Shown: one piece after another, positions 6,027 to 6,030 of the stretch | Layout: every line of letters begins with the position of its first letter | Position numbering within the stretch: the stretch's first letter is position 1 | Origin: an uncultured Muribaculaceae bacterium | Lineage (GTDB): Bacteria > Bacteroidota > Bacteroidia > Bacteroidales > Muribaculaceae | NCBI GenBank assembly: GCA_947177435.1 | Contig: CAMWUM010000127.1 | Location: 1 to 6,030, forward strand | Length of the DNA stretch: 6,030 bases | Direction: 5' to 3' | The notes under the pieces: generated by a model | What the model was told of the DNA's origin: nothing | The model's database searches: none | What the model saw: the letters and a program-made list of their open reading frames with translations, nothing else | Translations under genes and position numbers: made by a program

Positions 6027-6030
6027 CTTG

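Larger units (their letters stand above)
5499..6030. other. Gene-free upstream region: promoter, repeat cluster and G-rich tract
   Basis: No credible coding gene is seen in these 532 bases on either strand. From left to right the region holds the operon promoter (to 5556), a short A/T-rich stretch with nothing recognisable (about 5565-5597, including TATAATATAG), a repeat cluster (about 5601-5926), a short unique piece, and an extreme G-rich tract to the window end. The only open frame of note, a 77-codon plus-strand frame at 5670-5903, is built almost entirely from the repeats and has no family resemblance. Confidence 0.75.

Overview
The window reads as a fragment of a carbohydrate-utilisation locus from a GC-rich member of the Bacteroidales (Bacteroidota). 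This rests on three things: a Bacteroidota-type promoter (TTG, 20 nt, TAnnTTTG) with an A/T-rich leader lacking a Shine-Dalgarno sequence; secreted glycoside hydrolases of families typical of Bacteroidota polysaccharide utilisation loci; and very tight gene packing. Genus cannot be fixed from the sequence alone. No SusC/SusD pair, regulator, transporter, tRNA, rRNA or CRISPR array is visible.

Positions 1-5498 hold three co-directional genes on the minus strand, read right to left. First is a PA14-containing GH31 alpha-glycosidase (5498-3054). It overlaps by 4 nt (ATGA) a GH97 enzyme of the retaining subgroup (3057-1117). One nucleotide later starts a GH127/GH146-type (DUF1680) enzyme, most likely a beta-L-arabinofuranosidase (1115 to the window edge, C-terminus missing). 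All three begin with Sec-type signal peptides without a lipobox cysteine, so they are probably periplasmic. One promoter at about 5526-5556 can serve all three. Together they look like a periplasmic set of exo-acting enzymes trimming an imported plant oligosaccharide that carries alpha-linked sugars and beta-L-arabinofuranose. The exact substrate is not determined by the sequence.

Positions 5499-6030 contain no credible gene. After the promoter comes a cluster of non-coding repeats (about 5601-5926): three copies of a perfect 19-nt hairpin palindrome, each associated with GCAGAG-like purine repeats, the outer two in opposite orientation so that the whole forms a composite inverted repeat of about 309 bp. 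The last ~70 bases (5957-6026) are an extreme G-rich low-complexity tract that may be a contig-end artefact or a genuine G-quadruplex-prone element.

I see no new multi-gene system. The points most worth following are the repeat cluster, the catalytic-residue reading of the GH97, and the substrate implied by the three-enzyme combination.
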